64,000 bases of DNA from Hyphomonas pacifica (GCF_000682675.1 NZ_AWFA01000045.1:1-64000); one strand, 5' to 3'; positions 54,715 through 64,000 are shown, numbered from the stretch's first letter. Notes: generated from the letters alone by a model not told the origin. Numbers and translations: made by a program.

Positions 54715-55024
54715 GTCTGCCGTCTCCAGAGTAAATCAGCCTCAGGACATTCGCTGAATAAAGTTGCGCCTTTCCTAATAGGGTTTCCAGAAAGCTCTCA
54801 GAAGGCTGTCTGGACACATTGTATACGCATTCGGAAAAGACCATCGCGAATCAAAAAGGCCAGTATTTGCAGGGGGTCAAATGGTAAACAAATCACTCAT
54901 TAGCCTTTATGGATTTTCTATTTTCTTTCACCTGATATTGAGACTGATGGGCTAGTGTCTGGATTGTTCCGGACAGAGAGATCCAAAACCGGGGCAGTTA
55001 GAAATGCATGATGGGAGTTTCCAA
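54715..55024. promoter_or_regulatory. Divergent promoter region upstream of pilA
   Basis: 310 bp without a gene, AT-rich, separating the minus-strand secretin-N gene from pilA. It holds one GANTC site (GAATC, 54848-54852) and ATGGTAAAC at about 54890, a loose match to the CtrA half-site. In Caulobacter pilA is controlled by CtrA; here binding is unproven. No sigma-54 promoter was recognised. Confidence 0.4.
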
Positions 55025-55186
55025 ATGTTTGCACGTTTTCTTAAAGACGAGTCTGGCGCCACGGCTATCGAATACGGCCTGATCGCTGCTCTGATCGCTG
55101 TTGCTATCATTGGCGGTGCTACCGCTCTTGGCGGCGCAACGAACGCCAAGTTCAAAGCCGTTTCTGATAAGATGACTGCTGCCTAA
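55025..55186 (+). CDS. pilA: Flp/Fap-type major pilin PilA
   Basis: A 53-residue Flp-family prepilin. The short leader ends in ESG and is cut before ATAIEYGLIA by the CpaA peptidase; Glu at +5 and Tyr at +6 are the Flp hallmark. The rest is one hydrophobic helix (LIAVAIIGGATALG) and a short polar end. ATG 55025 follows GGGAG by 8 nt. It is first of the plus-strand pilus genes and is followed by a strong terminator, which typically makes pilin mRNA far more abundant than the downstream assembly genes. Confidence 0.95.
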   Translation: MFARFLKDESGATAIEYGLIAALIAVAIIGGATALGGATNAKFKAVSDKMTAA

Positions 55187-55215
55187 TTCAGGCGCTAAAT
55201 CTTGAAGTAACAGAT

Positions 55216-55245
55216 AAAGCCGCCGGGGTTTCCTGGCGGCTTTTT
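55216..55245 (+). terminator. Intrinsic terminator after pilA
   Basis: Stem AAAGCCGCC (55216-55224) / GGCGGCTTT (55235-55243) with a T-run, 30 bp after the pilA stop, separating pilin from assembly genes. Confidence 0.9.
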
Positions 55246-55322
55246 CATGTCTTCTCGGATAAAACTTCCTTCAGTCTTTTCAGGCAGAGTTCCGGAAAGT
55301 CAAAGCTTGGGGAAGCGAGATC

Positions 55323-55838
55323 ATGATCCTGATAATTCTTGGCAGCCTGTTTCTAGCGCTCTGCGTGTTCGCAGCCCTTCACGATATAAACCGGCTTACA
55401 ATTCCAAACTGGCTGAATCTTACCCTTGCGGCACTGTTCATTCCTGCGGCGTTTGTCTCCGGGCTGCCACTTGAGATACTGGGCGGGCACCTTCTTGCCG
55501 CGCTATGTGCATTCGTCATCGCGTTTGCACTTTTTGCCTTCAATATCTTCGGGGGAGGGGATGCCAAAATGATCCCTGCCGTGATGTTATGGATAGGCCC
55601 GAATGCGGCTATGGATTTTCTGTTCGCAATGGCACTAGCCGGCGGTGCCTGCGCCATGATCATCCTTCTGGTTCGCAAGACCATGCCGGTCGAGGTCCTG
55701 CCTGGCGCTGTGCGGGCGCCATTCGAGGAAAAGGCGGGTGTGCCGTATGGTGTTGCAATTGCCATAGGTGTCTTCGTCGCTGGCCCCGAGACTCCATTTC
55801 TTACCGAAGCCTTAAGCCGTATCGGTTTTTTCGGTTAA
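55323..55838 (+). CDS. cpaA: Prepilin peptidase CpaA/TadV
   Basis: A 171-residue A24-family aspartic prepilin peptidase with several membrane helices. The catalytic aspartates are in the DINRLTIPNW start region and in GGGDAKMIPA, the family GxGD motif. It would process the PilA leader and the TadE-like pseudopilins. ATG 55323 follows GGGGAAGCG. The gene lies between the pilA terminator and cpaB, with about 100 bp before cpaB. Confidence 0.92.
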   Translation: MILIILGSLFLALCVFAALHDINRLTIPNWLNLTLAALFIPAAFVSGLPLEILGGHLLAALCAFVIAFALFAFNIFGGGDAKMIPAVMLWIGPNAAMDFLFAMALAGGACAMIILLVRKTMPVEVLPGAVRAPFEEKAGVPYGVAIAIGVFVAGPETPFLTEALSRIGFFG

Positions 55839-55937
55839 CGATGCTTTAGGCCCGGTGTGAAATTGTTTGGCCAAATCGGGTGGTTACATGCCGCAAGTAT
55901 GGCCAGTCGGAATATGTATCTAGGGGAGTGACATCTG

Positions 55938-56777
55938 ATGTCGCCGATACGTTTGATCATTCTGGTCGGGGCCGCTATTGCAGCCATCGCAGCGGCCTTT
56001 CTGGTGCGCAACATGGCGCAGGCCCCTGTAGTCGCATCCGCCCCCGAACCAGTCGTTGAAACCCGGGAAGTGTCTCAGACTCGGGTTCTTGTGGCGAAGC
56101 GCAATCTGCAGATTGGTGATATGATCACTCCGGAAGATTTGCGCTGGGCTGACTGGCCGGAGAGCAGTGTTCTCAATACTTACAGCACAGAGGCAGGCGA
56201 CTCGGACGCCATGGAAAAGTTGGCTGGCAGTATTGTGCGTATCCCGATCTATGAAAAAGAGCCAATCATGGACACCAAGCTGGTCATGAAGGGCGATACA
56301 GGTACAATGGCGGCGTTACTGACCCCTGGTATGCGTGCGTTGGCTGTCGAGATTTCCGTCGAATCTGCAACCGGTGGCTTCATCCTGCCGAACGATCATG
56401 TTGACGTCATCCTGACCTATGAGGTCGAGGGAGCATCAAGTGACGAGAAGCTTCCCATCACGAAGACAGTTCTTCAGAACGTTCGTGTTCTGGCAATTGA
56501 TCAAGTCTACAACACGGAGGAATTCGGCGGCGCGAGCCAGATTGGCAGCACAGCCACGCTCGAAGTTACCGGAGATGAGGCTGAGCTGATTGCGTATGCA
56601 GAGCGCAGGGGGATTCTGTCCCTGTCCCTTCGTTCCTGGTCGGACGTAGGTGAAGCGGAGAGCCGCAAGGCGCGGAGCGATCTGCTCAACGCGGCAGGGG
56701 GCGGACCATCTGAGAGTGGGGTGGTTGTCTACAAGAATGGACAGGTCGATATGCCGGTTGGGCCGCGGGGGCGCTGA
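55938..56777 (+). CDS. cpaB: Flp pilus assembly protein CpaB/RcpC
   Basis: A 279-residue periplasmic protein anchored by an N-terminal helix (LIILVGAAIAAIAAAFLV). A SAF domain follows (RVLVAKRNLQIGDMITPEDL) and a C-terminal domain of the RcpC type (GGFILPNDHVDVILTYEV). In Tad systems CpaB stabilises the secretin. It is followed by cpaC with a 2-bp gap, and both are clearly co-transcribed. Confidence 0.93.
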   Translation: MSPIRLIILVGAAIAAIAAAFLVRNMAQAPVVASAPEPVVETREVSQTRVLVAKRNLQIGDMITPEDLRWADWPESSVLNTYSTEAGDSDAMEKLAGSIVRIPIYEKEPIMDTKLVMKGDTGTMAALLTPGMRALAVEISVESATGGFILPNDHVDVILTYEVEGASSDEKLPITKTVLQNVRVLAIDQVYNTEEFGGASQIGSTATLEVTGDEAELIAYAERRGILSLSLRSWSDVGEAESRKARSDLLNAAGGGPSESGVVVYKNGQVDMPVGPRGR

Positions 56778-56779
56778 AC

Positions 56780-58345
56780 ATGAAACCATATAAAAGCATT
56801 ACAGGCCTCTTTGCCCTGGCGCTGGCGGCTTCGGTGCCGCCTCTTGTGCATGCCGAACCAGCCGTGCAGGGAACACGGATCACGTATCCGGGGGAGTCCG
56901 ACTACAGCCAGCGCGTTACTTTGGGGCTGAACAAATCCATGGTCGTGGATTTGGACCAGCCGGCGGCGGATGTCGTGATCACAAACCCCAGGATTGCTGA
57001 CGCCGTTGTGCAAACAGCACAACGCATCATCTTTCGCGGGGTGAGCTATGGCCAGACGAATGCCTTCGTCTTTGACCAGAATGGCAACCAGCTGCTGAAT
57101 TTGGAGATTGGCGTCGAAATGGACATGGCCAATCTGCATGCCACGATCGCTCGACTGGTGCCTGGAGCACGGGTGAAAGTAGAGGGTATGAATGGCAACA
57201 TCGTCATTACCGGGAATGCCAGTAATCTGACGGAATTCAATACGGTTGAGCGCCTCGTCAAAGCGTATGTTGGTTCAGGCAATAATGCCGAAATCGTCAA
57301 CATGATGAGTATCTCTGCCAAGGATCAGGTGCTGCTTGAAGTGCGCATTGTGGAGATGCAGCGCAATGCGGTGAAGCAATTGGGCGTCAATCTCAGTGGA
57401 AGCCCCACCTTTGGTGATCTGGGCAAGCTGGTAGAGAAGCAACTCTTTGTTGATGCGGGCAACGGGATTCCCGTCAATGCCGAAACTACCAAGCTGGCGG
57501 CAGGCTTGCCATTTGATGTCTCCGGCAATATCGGCAGCACTCTGGGATTTCCGATTCAGGGCAAGAGCATCGGTGGCCTCAACACGTCATTCAATTATGC
57601 CAACTATGTCGGAACGGATCTTCAGTCTGCTGTTGGTATAGCCATCAACGCGCTGGAGCGGATTGGAATTGTTAAGACTCTGGCCGAGCCGAACATGGTT
57701 GCGATGTCCGGTGAGAGCGCGAAATTCCTGGCCGGCGGTGAGTTTCCTGTGCCTGTTGGACAGGACAATAATGGGCGCATCACAATTGAGTTCAAACCCT
57801 ATGGGGTGGGCCTTGGCTTCACGCCGGTTGTCCTGTCAGAGGGGCGCATTTCCCTGAAAGTGTCTACGGAAGTTTCCGAACTCACCTCTCAAGGGGCTTT
57901 TCAAGCGGCCAGCACGACCACGGTGGATGGCGATGGCAATGTCGTGAAGCAGGAAGGTGTAACCCTGCCGGCACTGACAGTGCGCCGTGCGGAATCCACG
58001 ATTGAGCTGCCGTCCGGCGGGTCCATGATGATGGCTGGGCTGATCCAGTCCCGCTCGCGCCAGAATCTCGACCAGCTGCCAGGCCTGAAGAAGCTGCCGG
58101 TTCTGGGTGCCTTGTTCCAGTCGCGTGACTTTCTGCACGAGGAAACCGAACTGGTCGTGATCGTGACGCCATATCTGGTTGACCCGGCAGCCAAGAACCA
58201 GCTGCGCACACCGGCCGATGGCTATGCGAACGCATCCGATGCGAAGACGATCTTCTTCGGAAAACTGAACGAACAATATGGCAAGGATGGCGCGCCGGTG
58301 GACGCTTCCGATTATCGCAGCCCAGTTGGCTTCATCGAGGAGTAG
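56780..58345 (+). CDS. cpaC: Flp pilus outer-membrane secretin CpaC/RcpA
   Basis: A 521-residue secretin. The signal peptide (LFALALAASVPPLVHA) precedes an N-terminal domain (LNKSMVVDLDQPAADVVI), a BON/N1-like region (ARVKVEGMNGNIVITGNAS) and the type II/III secretin barrel with LLEVRIVEMQRNAVKQLG, LAEPNMVAMSGESAKFLAGG, GGSMMMAGLIQ and the VIVTPYLVDPA end. It forms the pilus exit channel in the outer membrane. It is followed by cpaD 10 bp downstream. Confidence 0.95.
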   Translation: MKPYKSITGLFALALAASVPPLVHAEPAVQGTRITYPGESDYSQRVTLGLNKSMVVDLDQPAADVVITNPRIADAVVQTAQRIIFRGVSYGQTNAFVFDQNGNQLLNLEIGVEMDMANLHATIARLVPGARVKVEGMNGNIVITGNASNLTEFNTVERLVKAYVGSGNNAEIVNMMSISAKDQVLLEVRIVEMQRNAVKQLGVNLSGSPTFGDLGKLVEKQLFVDAGNGIPVNAETTKLAAGLPFDVSGNIGSTLGFPIQGKSIGGLNTSFNYANYVGTDLQSAVGIAINALERIGIVKTLAEPNMVAMSGESAKFLAGGEFPVPVGQDNNGRITIEFKPYGVGLGFTPVVLSEGRISLKVSTEVSELTSQGAFQAASTTTVDGDGNVVKQEGVTLPALTVRRAESTIELPSGGSMMMAGLIQSRSRQNLDQLPGLKKLPVLGALFQSRDFLHEETELVVIVTPYLVDPAAKNQLRTPADGYANASDAKTIFFGKLNEQYGKDGAPVDASDYRSPVGFIEE

Positions 58346-58355
58346 GGGACGAGGA

Positions 58356-59066
58356 ATGGGCAGACTGAAAACACTATCTTTTGCTCTGGGAGCCGTGGCG
58401 GGACTTACCGTAATCACGGCTTGTTCCAGCCACGCGCCGACCGCCGTGCCAAAATCATATCTTCAGGGGACGGTGCTGGACCGTAACGCGATTGGTGTGG
58501 CAAAGCGGACCGAGTTTCTCGAAATTTCACTCGACTCCGAGGCAAGTGAACTGAGCCTCAGTGACAAGGCGCGCATCAACAATTTTGTGGTAAATTACCG
58601 CCAAAAGGGGCATGGCCCGCTCGTCATGTCTCTGCCGGCCTCATCCGCCAATCCCCAGCTGGCTGTGGCCGCGATTTCCGAGGCGCGGACTATCGCTTGG
58701 GAAAATGGCGTTCAGTATGAAGAAATTTCAGACACGCATCATGGGTCTGAAGAGAGCCTGATGGAGCCGCTCATCCTGGCGTACCAGACCTATGATGCGA
58801 TTGCGCCGAACTGCCCGTCCAAGGCGACTGTGGATTTTGCCGACATCGCATCGAATAATGAGCAATCAACGCTTGGTTGTTCAGTGCGAGCCAATCTGGC
58901 CGCCATGATTGCAGACCCGGCGGACCTGATGGGGCAGCGGTCTCTTGATCCAGCAGACCCGCTACGCCGTAGTGTTATTCTTGAGAAGTTCCGCAGTGGG
59001 GAAATCACCGGCGCGGCCCGATCCGAGGATGAATCAGGTACCGTTTCCAAGGCACTTGGAAATTAG
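58356..59066 (+). CDS. cpaD: Flp pilus assembly lipoprotein CpaD
   Basis: A 236-residue lipoprotein. The signal sequence ends in the lipobox VITAC (GAVAGLTVITACSSH). The mature CpaD domain includes LSLSDKARINNFVVNY, VMSLPASSANPQLAVA and STLGCSVRANLAAMIADPADL. CpaD is thought to act as a secretin pilotin or assembly factor in alphaproteobacterial Tad systems. ATG 58356 is preferred; the frame is open upstream through the end of cpaC. It precedes cpaE by 27 bp. Confidence 0.9.
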   Translation: MGRLKTLSFALGAVAGLTVITACSSHAPTAVPKSYLQGTVLDRNAIGVAKRTEFLEISLDSEASELSLSDKARINNFVVNYRQKGHGPLVMSLPASSANPQLAVAAISEARTIAWENGVQYEEISDTHHGSEESLMEPLILAYQTYDAIAPNCPSKATVDFADIASNNEQSTLGCSVRANLAAMIADPADLMGQRSLDPADPLRRSVILEKFRSGEITGAARSEDESGTVSKALGN

Positions 59067-59093
59067 CTCGGGTGAGAGAGGATTGAGCTGAAC

Positions 59094-60482
59094 ATGCCAC
59101 ATGAAAAAGCCCTTTTCGACGACGAGATTGATCCGGACTTCGAGGATGTCTTTGCAGAAGACCCGCTGGCGGATCTGGTGCGTCCCTCAGTAGAAACGCC
59201 TGTAGAGGTGACTGTAGAGCCTGTAGCGCAAGCTGCCGCTCCGCCTGCGGATAATGATGCTTTCGGGTATGGCGTATCTGAGCATGTCGGCGGTGACAGC
59301 ATGCTGCCCGCCATTTCGATCAAGCTGTTCTACGAGCGTGACGAGACGCGTCAGTTGATGGAAACCTGCGCCCATGACCGTCGCATGGGGCGCGCCACTG
59401 TGGAATCCATCTCTGGCGGCATTCCGGCAGCCATCGCCTATATGAGCCAGAACCCGACGCCAAATCTTCTTCTGATCGAGTCCTCTGATTCAGCGAGCCA
59501 GGTGCTGCGGGAAATCGATCAGTTGGCCGAACATTGTGATGAAAACGTGAAGGTCATGGTTATCGGCAGTGTCAATGACATCATGCTGTACCGTCAGTTG
59601 ATTGCGCGCGGTGTCAGCGAATATCTGGTGCCACCTTTCGAGCCGCTTCAGATCATCCGTTCCATCGGCGAGTTGTTTCATAACCCGGATGCACCTTTTG
59701 TTGGCAAGCAGATTTCCGTGGTTGGTGCCAAGGGCGGGGTAGGGGCCTCCACTATTGCCCACAATCTGGCTTGGGCGTTGGCAGAGAATGTGAAGGTCAA
59801 TACCACGCTGGTTGATCTGGATCTTTCATTTGGTACGACAGCTCTGGATTTCAATCAGGAGACACCGCAGACGGTTGCCGATGCCTTGCTAGCACCGGAG
59901 CGCGCCGATGATGCGGTGGTTGAGCGCCTGCTGGCCAAGCCGACCGAGCGTTTGTCCCTGTTCACCGCACCTGCGACGATCAACCAGATCATGGATATTC
60001 CCGACGAGTCCTATTCCATGGTGATTGATGTCGTGCGCCGGAATGTGCCCTATGTGGTTCTGGACCTGCCGCATATATGGTCTGCCTGGATGTTGGATAC
60101 GCTGGTGGCCTCGGATGAAGTTATCATTGTTTGTCAGCCGGATCTTGCCTCTCTGCGGAATGGCAAGAACTTCATCGACCAGCTGAAAGCGAAGCGGCCG
60201 AATGATAATCCGCCCCGTCTCGTTCTGAACATGAGCGGTGTGCCCAAGCGTCCGGAAATTCCGGTCAAGGACTTTGCTGCGGCTATTGGCGTCGAGCCCG
60301 AAATCATTCTTCCGTTTGAACCTGAACTGTTCGGCACGGCTGCCAATAATGGGCAGATGATTTCCGAGACGGACGCGACCTCTAAATCCTCTCAGGCTAT
60401 TGATGATCTGGCATGCGTCATGTCTGGCCGAACGATTCAGCCGGTCGGGAAATCCTTCTTCAAGAAACTGTTTGGCAAATAG
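59094..60482 (+). CDS. cpaE: Flp pilus assembly ATPase-like protein CpaE/TadZ
   Basis: A 462-residue protein. An acidic N-terminal tail (EIDPDFEDVFAEDPLADL) precedes an atypical receiver-like domain (about 65-200) and a ParA/MinD-type domain with the deviant Walker A VVGAKGGVGASTIAHNLAW and DLDLSFGTTALDF. CpaE localises pilus machinery to the cell pole in Caulobacter. The Walker lysine pattern GGVGAS differs from the standard GGVGKT (Lys replaced by Ala), a feature shared by many TadZ/CpaE proteins. It is followed by cpaF with an 18-bp gap. Confidence 0.93.
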   Translation: MPHEKALFDDEIDPDFEDVFAEDPLADLVRPSVETPVEVTVEPVAQAAAPPADNDAFGYGVSEHVGGDSMLPAISIKLFYERDETRQLMETCAHDRRMGRATVESISGGIPAAIAYMSQNPTPNLLLIESSDSASQVLREIDQLAEHCDENVKVMVIGSVNDIMLYRQLIARGVSEYLVPPFEPLQIIRSIGELFHNPDAPFVGKQISVVGAKGGVGASTIAHNLAWALAENVKVNTTLVDLDLSFGTTALDFNQETPQTVADALLAPERADDAVVERLLAKPTERLSLFTAPATINQIMDIPDESYSMVIDVVRRNVPYVVLDLPHIWSAWMLDTLVASDEVIIVCQPDLASLRNGKNFIDQLKAKRPNDNPPRLVLNMSGVPKRPEIPVKDFAAAIGVEPEIILPFEPELFGTAANNGQMISETDATSKSSQAIDDLACVMSGRTIQPVGKSFFKKLFGK

Positions 60483-60499
60483 CCCTCAGGGAGCGTGGA

Positions 60500-62002
60500 A
60501 TGGCCTTCGGCAAACGATCAGCATCCAGCATACCTGAGGCGGTGCCTGTGGCGTCGAAGCCGAAGGCTGCGCCCGTTGCCGTGCCGCGTCCTCAGTCGCA
60601 GAAACCCAAGACGCCAACCCCCGTTGCGGTAAAGGGCGCACCAAAACCGCCATCCGCACAGGCAAAGCCTGTTCAGATTAAGCCTGCGGAGCCAAAGCCG
60701 GAGCCCGTGCGTCAGGTTAACCAGCAATCGGAACAGTATTACGCCACCAAGACAACCATCTTCAACGCGCTGATTGATACGATCGACCTGTCACAGCTGG
60801 CGCAGCTCGACGCAGAGAGCGCTCGGGAAGAGATTCGCGATATTGTTGTCGAAATTATCAGCATCAAGAATGTTGTGATGTCGATTTCCGAGCAGGAGCA
60901 ACTGCTTGATGATATTTGTAACGATGTGCTTGGCTATGGCCCGCTGGAGCCTCTGCTCGCGCGTGATGACATTGCCGATATCATGGTGAACGGTGCCGAT
61001 ACGACCTATATCGAGGTCAATGGCAAGATCGAGCGGACGAATGTCCGCTTCCGGGACAATGCCCAGTTGATGAACATCTGTCAGCGGATAGTGAGCCAGG
61101 TTGGCCGCCGTGTGGATGATTCCTCGCCAATCTGTGACGCGCGTCTTCTGGATGGATCACGGGTCAACGTCATTGCCCCGCCGCTGGCGATTGACGGACC
61201 GACGTTGACCATTCGTAAGTTCAAGAAAGACAAACTGAAGCTGCAAGACCTTGTAAACTTCGGCTCCATCTCCGAGCCGGGGGCGGAGATTCTCCGCATT
61301 ATCGGTCACGCGCGGTGTAATGTGCTGATCTCCGGTGGTACGGGCTCCGGCAAGACAACACTGCTGAACTGTCTGACGGGCTTCATTGATCCGACCGAGC
61401 GCGTTATCACCTGCGAAGACTCCGCAGAGCTTCAGTTGCAGCAGCCGCATGTTGTGCGCCTCGAAACCCGCCCGCCGAACATTGAAGGCTCCGGTGAGGT
61501 TACGATGCGTGACCTCGTGAAGAACTGTCTGCGTATGCGCCCTGAACGGATCATTGTGGGTGAAGTGCGTGGCCCGGAGGCGTTCGACCTCTTGCAGGCC
61601 ATGAACACCGGCCATGATGGCTCTATGGGAACCCTGCACGCCAACAGTCCACGCGAAGCACTGTCCCGTGTGGAATCCATGATCACGATGGGCGGCTTCT
61701 CTCTGCCTGCCAGGACGATCCGTGAAATGATTGTAGGTTCGATTGATGTTGTCGTACAGGCGTCCCGCCTGCGGGATGGCTCTCGCCGTATCATGAACAT
61801 CACAGAGGTGATGGGTCTGGAAGGGGACACGATCGTGCTTCAGGATGTGCTGAAATACGAAATCGAAGGCGAAGACGAAAATGGCCGTGTCCTGGGGTCT
61901 CACCGGGGTACAGGCGTTGGGCGCCCGCGTTTCTGGGAGCGCGCATCCTATTATAACATGGAACGGGAACTGGCCGCTGCGCTGGATGCTGTGGGGAGTT
62001 AG
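60500..62002 (+). CDS. cpaF: Flp pilus extension ATPase CpaF/TadA
   Basis: A 500-residue secretion ATPase of the VirB11/CpaF type. A proline/lysine-rich N-terminal linker (about 1-75) precedes the N-terminal domain ([36 protein letters not shown]). The ATPase core has Walker [19 protein letters not shown], Asp-box [18 protein letters not shown] and Walker B/His box [18 protein letters not shown] with [15 protein letters not shown]. It powers pilus polymerisation. ATG 60500 follows AGGGAG. Followed by tadB after 3 bp. Confidence 0.96.
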   Translation: MAFGKRSASSIPEAVPVASKPKAAPVAVPRPQSQKPKTPTPVAVKGAPKPPSAQAKPVQIKPAEPKPEPVRQVNQQSEQYYATKTTIFNALIDTIDLSQLAQLDAESAREEIRDIVVEIISIKNVVMSISEQEQLLDDICNDVLGYGPLEPLLARDDIADIMVNGADTTYIEVNGKIERTNVRFRDNAQLMNICQRIVSQVGRRVDDSSPICDARLLDGSRVNVIAPPLAIDGPTLTIRKFKKDKLKLQDLVNFGSISEPGAEILRIIGHARCNVLISGGTGSGKTTLLNCLTGFIDPTERVITCEDSAELQLQQPHVVRLETRPPNIEGSGEVTMRDLVKNCLRMRPERIIVGEVRGPEAFDLLQAMNTGHDGSMGTLHANSPREALSRVESMITMGGFSLPARTIREMIVGSIDVVVQASRLRDGSRRIMNITEVMGLEGDTIVLQDVLKYEIEGEDENGRVLGSHRGTGVGRPRFWERASYYNMERELAAALDAVGS

Positions 62003-62005
62003 GGC

Positions 62006-63040
62006 ATGCAGGGTGACATGATCATCTACATGGTAGCCGCGCTGGCCTTTCTGGCGATTGCCGGCATCGGTGTTGCCATGACCTCTGAAAAGAACGAGGC
62101 TGCGCGCAAGCGTGTAAGGGCCATCGGGTCTGGACAGACTATAAATGGCAAGGGCCGCGAAACGCGTATCCTGGATGAGAATGCCAAGCGCCGCCAGAAG
62201 ACCCAAGAGATGCTGGACAAGCTGCGCAAGCAGGATCAGGAACGTCGCAAGTCCATCCGGCCACAGGATCTGAAGACAAGACTAACACAGGCCGGCCTTG
62301 ATATTTCTCCCTCCATGTTCTGGCTGTTCTCGCTGGTGGCCGGTGTTTTCTGCGGGGGCTTTCTCTATCTCACCGGCTTTGATGGCCTGACGATCAGCGG
62401 GATTGTCTTCAAGAGCCAGCCAGCCATTGTGGCTGGAGCCTTCTTTGCCGGCATGTTCGGCTTCCCGCGCTTCATGATCAACTCACTCACTGCACGTCGC
62501 AACAAGAAGATGCTCAACCAGTTCGCTGATGCGCTGGACATCATTGTGCGGGGCGTTAAGTCAGGACTGCCATTGAATGAGTGTGTACGGATTATTGCCA
62601 GAGAAAGCCCGGAGCCGCTGCGCTCGGAATTTGCCATTCTGGCAGACAATCTGGCTATGGGCGCTGGCATGGAGCGCTCACTCAACAGTTTCTACAAGCG
62701 CGTGCCGCTGCAGGAAGTGAACTTCTTTGTCATCGTGCTGTTGATCCAGTCAAAGGCCGGTGGCAACTTGTCGGAAGCTCTGAACAATCTTTCAAACGTG
62801 ATCCGGTCCCGGAAAATGATGCGAGAGAAGGTGAAGGCTATGTCTTCAGAGGCCAAGGCCTCTGCCATGATTATCGGGTCACTGCCATTCGTGGTCGGCT
62901 TTCTCGTCTACCTGACAACTCCGGCCTACATCACCTTGCTGTTTACGGAAGAGACCGGGCACCTCTTTATTGCCATCGGTGTCGTGCTGATGACAATCGG
63001 TATTCTGACGATGCGCAAAATGATCAATTTCGATATGTAG
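62006..63040 (+). CDS. tadB: Flp pilus inner-membrane protein TadB
   Basis: A 344-residue inner-membrane platform protein of the GspF/TadB type. An N-terminal helix (MVAALAFLAIAGIGVAM) and cytoplasmic basic region (KRVRAIGSG, EMLDKLRKQDQERRK) precede the T2SSF domain: FADALDIIVRGVKSGLPLNE, FYKRVPLQEVNFFVIVLLIQ, GGNLSEALNNLSNVIR. Terminal helices end with FIAIGVVLMTIGIL. It pairs with TadC to form the platform on which CpaF acts. tadC follows 13 bp downstream. Confidence 0.95.
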   Translation: MQGDMIIYMVAALAFLAIAGIGVAMTSEKNEAARKRVRAIGSGQTINGKGRETRILDENAKRRQKTQEMLDKLRKQDQERRKSIRPQDLKTRLTQAGLDISPSMFWLFSLVAGVFCGGFLYLTGFDGLTISGIVFKSQPAIVAGAFFAGMFGFPRFMINSLTARRNKKMLNQFADALDIIVRGVKSGLPLNECVRIIARESPEPLRSEFAILADNLAMGAGMERSLNSFYKRVPLQEVNFFVIVLLIQSKAGGNLSEALNNLSNVIRSRKMMREKVKAMSSEAKASAMIIGSLPFVVGFLVYLTTPAYITLLFTEETGHLFIAIGVVLMTIGILTMRKMINFDM

Positions 63041-63053
63041 GGGAGGGGGCGTG

Positions 63054-64000
63054 ATGTACAATACACTTGTTTCGCTGGCCCGCCCTGAGGCGGTGGCGTC
63101 AATTCTGGTGGCGCTGGCTGTGTTCGGCACAGTCCTGTCCATCATGTTGCCCTATCTGAAGACGGATAAACTCGAAACGCGCCTCAAGGCGGTGACGGAA
63201 CAGCGCGAGAAGCTGCGCAAGCAGAACAGGGCGGCCCTGGAAAGTCGCGGCCTGCGCCGGACCGACGACTCCATGGTTGGCAATATCTCTTCCAAGCTGA
63301 ACCTGGCCAAGGCGCTGGAAGACCCGAATGTTGCCGCGACATTGAGTCGGGCCGGTCTGCGCGGACCGGGGCCGCTGTCAGCCTTCTATTTCGCACGGAT
63401 GACGATGCCTTTTGTCGGCGCGTTCCTGATGTTTCTCTACATCTTCTATGTGAATGATCACGGCTTGCAGGGCCCGATGCGCTATGGCTCGCTGCTATTT
63501 GGCGCAGCGGCGGGATTCTATGCGCCCAATCTCTACGTCTCCAACCTGGCCCAGAAGCGCCAGAAATCGATTATGCGCGCCTTTCCGGATGCGCTGGACA
63601 TGCTGCTTATCTGCGTGGAGTCTGGCATGTCGATTGAAGTAGGCTTTTCAAAGGTCAGCCAGGAAATCGGCTCGGCCTCGCCGGAACTGGCCGAAGAGTT
63701 CGGCCTCACCGTGGCGGAATTGGCCTATCTGCCGGAACGTCGCCAAGCCTATGAAAACCTTGCCAAACGGACAGGACATGAAGGCGTGAAAGCCGTCTGT
63801 ATGGCGCTTGGACAGGCAGAGCGTTACGGCACGCCGCTGGGCGATGCGCTGCGCGTCATGGCCAAGGAAAACCGCGACATGCGCATGGCGCAGGCCGAGA
63901 AGAAGGCTGCCGCACTGCCAGCCCAGCTGACCGTGCCGATGATCCTGTTCTTCCTGCCGGTTCTGTTCCTTGTGGTGCTGGGACCGGCCTATCTCACCTT
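63054..64000 (+). CDS. tadC: Flp pilus inner-membrane protein TadC (3' end outside window)
   Basis: Partial: 315 full codons, running off the window end. ATG 63054 (a GTG at 63051 is adjacent) follows GGGAGGGGG. Early residues MYNTLVSLARPEAVASILV lead into a membrane helix, a charged linker (TEQREKLRKQNRAALESRG) and the T2SSF domain (FPDALDMLLICVESGMSIE, LGDALRVMAKENRDMRMAQA). The sequence at the edge, LPAQLTVPMILFFLPVLFLV, is the usual C-terminal end of TadC, so only a few residues are missing. The partner is TadB. Confidence 0.93.
   Translation, partial: MYNTLVSLARPEAVASILVALAVFGTVLSIMLPYLKTDKLETRLKAVTEQREKLRKQNRAALESRGLRRTDDSMVGNISSKLNLAKALEDPNVAATLSRAGLRGPGPLSAFYFARMTMPFVGAFLMFLYIFYVNDHGLQGPMRYGSLLFGAAAGFYAPNLYVSNLAQKRQKSIMRAFPDALDMLLICVESGMSIEVGFSKVSQEIGSASPELAEEFGLTVAELAYLPERRQAYENLAKRTGHEGVKAVCMALGQAERYGTPLGDALRVMAKENRDMRMAQAEKKAAALPAQLTVPMILFFLPVLFLVVLGPAYLT

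Overview
The window looks like a chromosomal segment of a high-GC alphaproteobacterium of the Caulobacterales/Maricaulales type (Hyphomonadaceae-like). This is inferred from a gcrA gene, an alphaproteobacterial-type SOS box upstream of uvrB, GANTC-containing promoters, a NepR-like anti-sigma factor, an alpha-type mraZ-murC division/cell-wall cluster and a complete-looking Tad/Cpa pilus locus. No rRNA or tRNA gene was recognised.

Layout. 0-9 kb holds housekeeping and signalling genes, mostly on the minus strand: zapE, a rhomboid protease, a lone receiver protein, an acyltransferase, an SRAP-fold protein that has lost its active site, a GNAT-nitrilase fusion, and a MarR / OmpR-type regulator / histidine kinase operon facing ilvE. 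10-21 kb holds a TonB-like membrane protein with 34 perfect CCAGAG repeats, dut, two tandem PspB-like small membrane proteins, a PIF1-like helicase, gcrA, an ABC-2 permease, lipoproteins (one with a caspase-like domain), an EEP-family protein, and about 1 kb that resembles a structured RNA locus more than a protein gene.

21.5-29 kb is accessory in character. AT-richer DNA flanks uvrB on both sides. On one side is a membrane-anchored HerA-like ATPase. On the other is an EcoRII-type restriction-modification operon (HTH-fused Dcm-like methyltransferase, Vsr repair nuclease, EcoRII-family endonuclease) whose three genes overlap.

29-38 kb carries c-di-GMP signalling (GGDEF-EAL protein and PilZ protein), a NepR-like protein, a sigma-54 response regulator, an HTH-GNAT fusion, and the oxyR / ahpC-ahpD peroxide defence unit. 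38-51 kb is the dcw cluster: mraZ, rsmH, ftsL, ftsI, murE, murF, mraY, murD, ftsW, murG, murC. Genes overlap by a few bases, and the cluster is interrupted by one antisense DUF3291 gene. The usual downstream murB-ddl-ftsQAZ does not follow; an MFS gene does. 53-64 kb is the Tad/Flp pilus locus: two TadE-like pseudopilins and a CpaC-N-domain protein on the minus strand, then pilA, cpaA, cpaB, cpaC, cpaD, cpaE, cpaF, tadB and tadC (running off the end) on the plus strand.

The most notable observations are the SRAP pseudoenzyme, the candidate structured RNA near 20.4-21.0 kb, the membrane HerA ATPase plus EcoRII system around an SOS-controlled uvrB, a three-repeat MraZ-type operator with an adjacent CtrA-like site, the perfect hexanucleotide array, and the lipoprotein caspase homologue.
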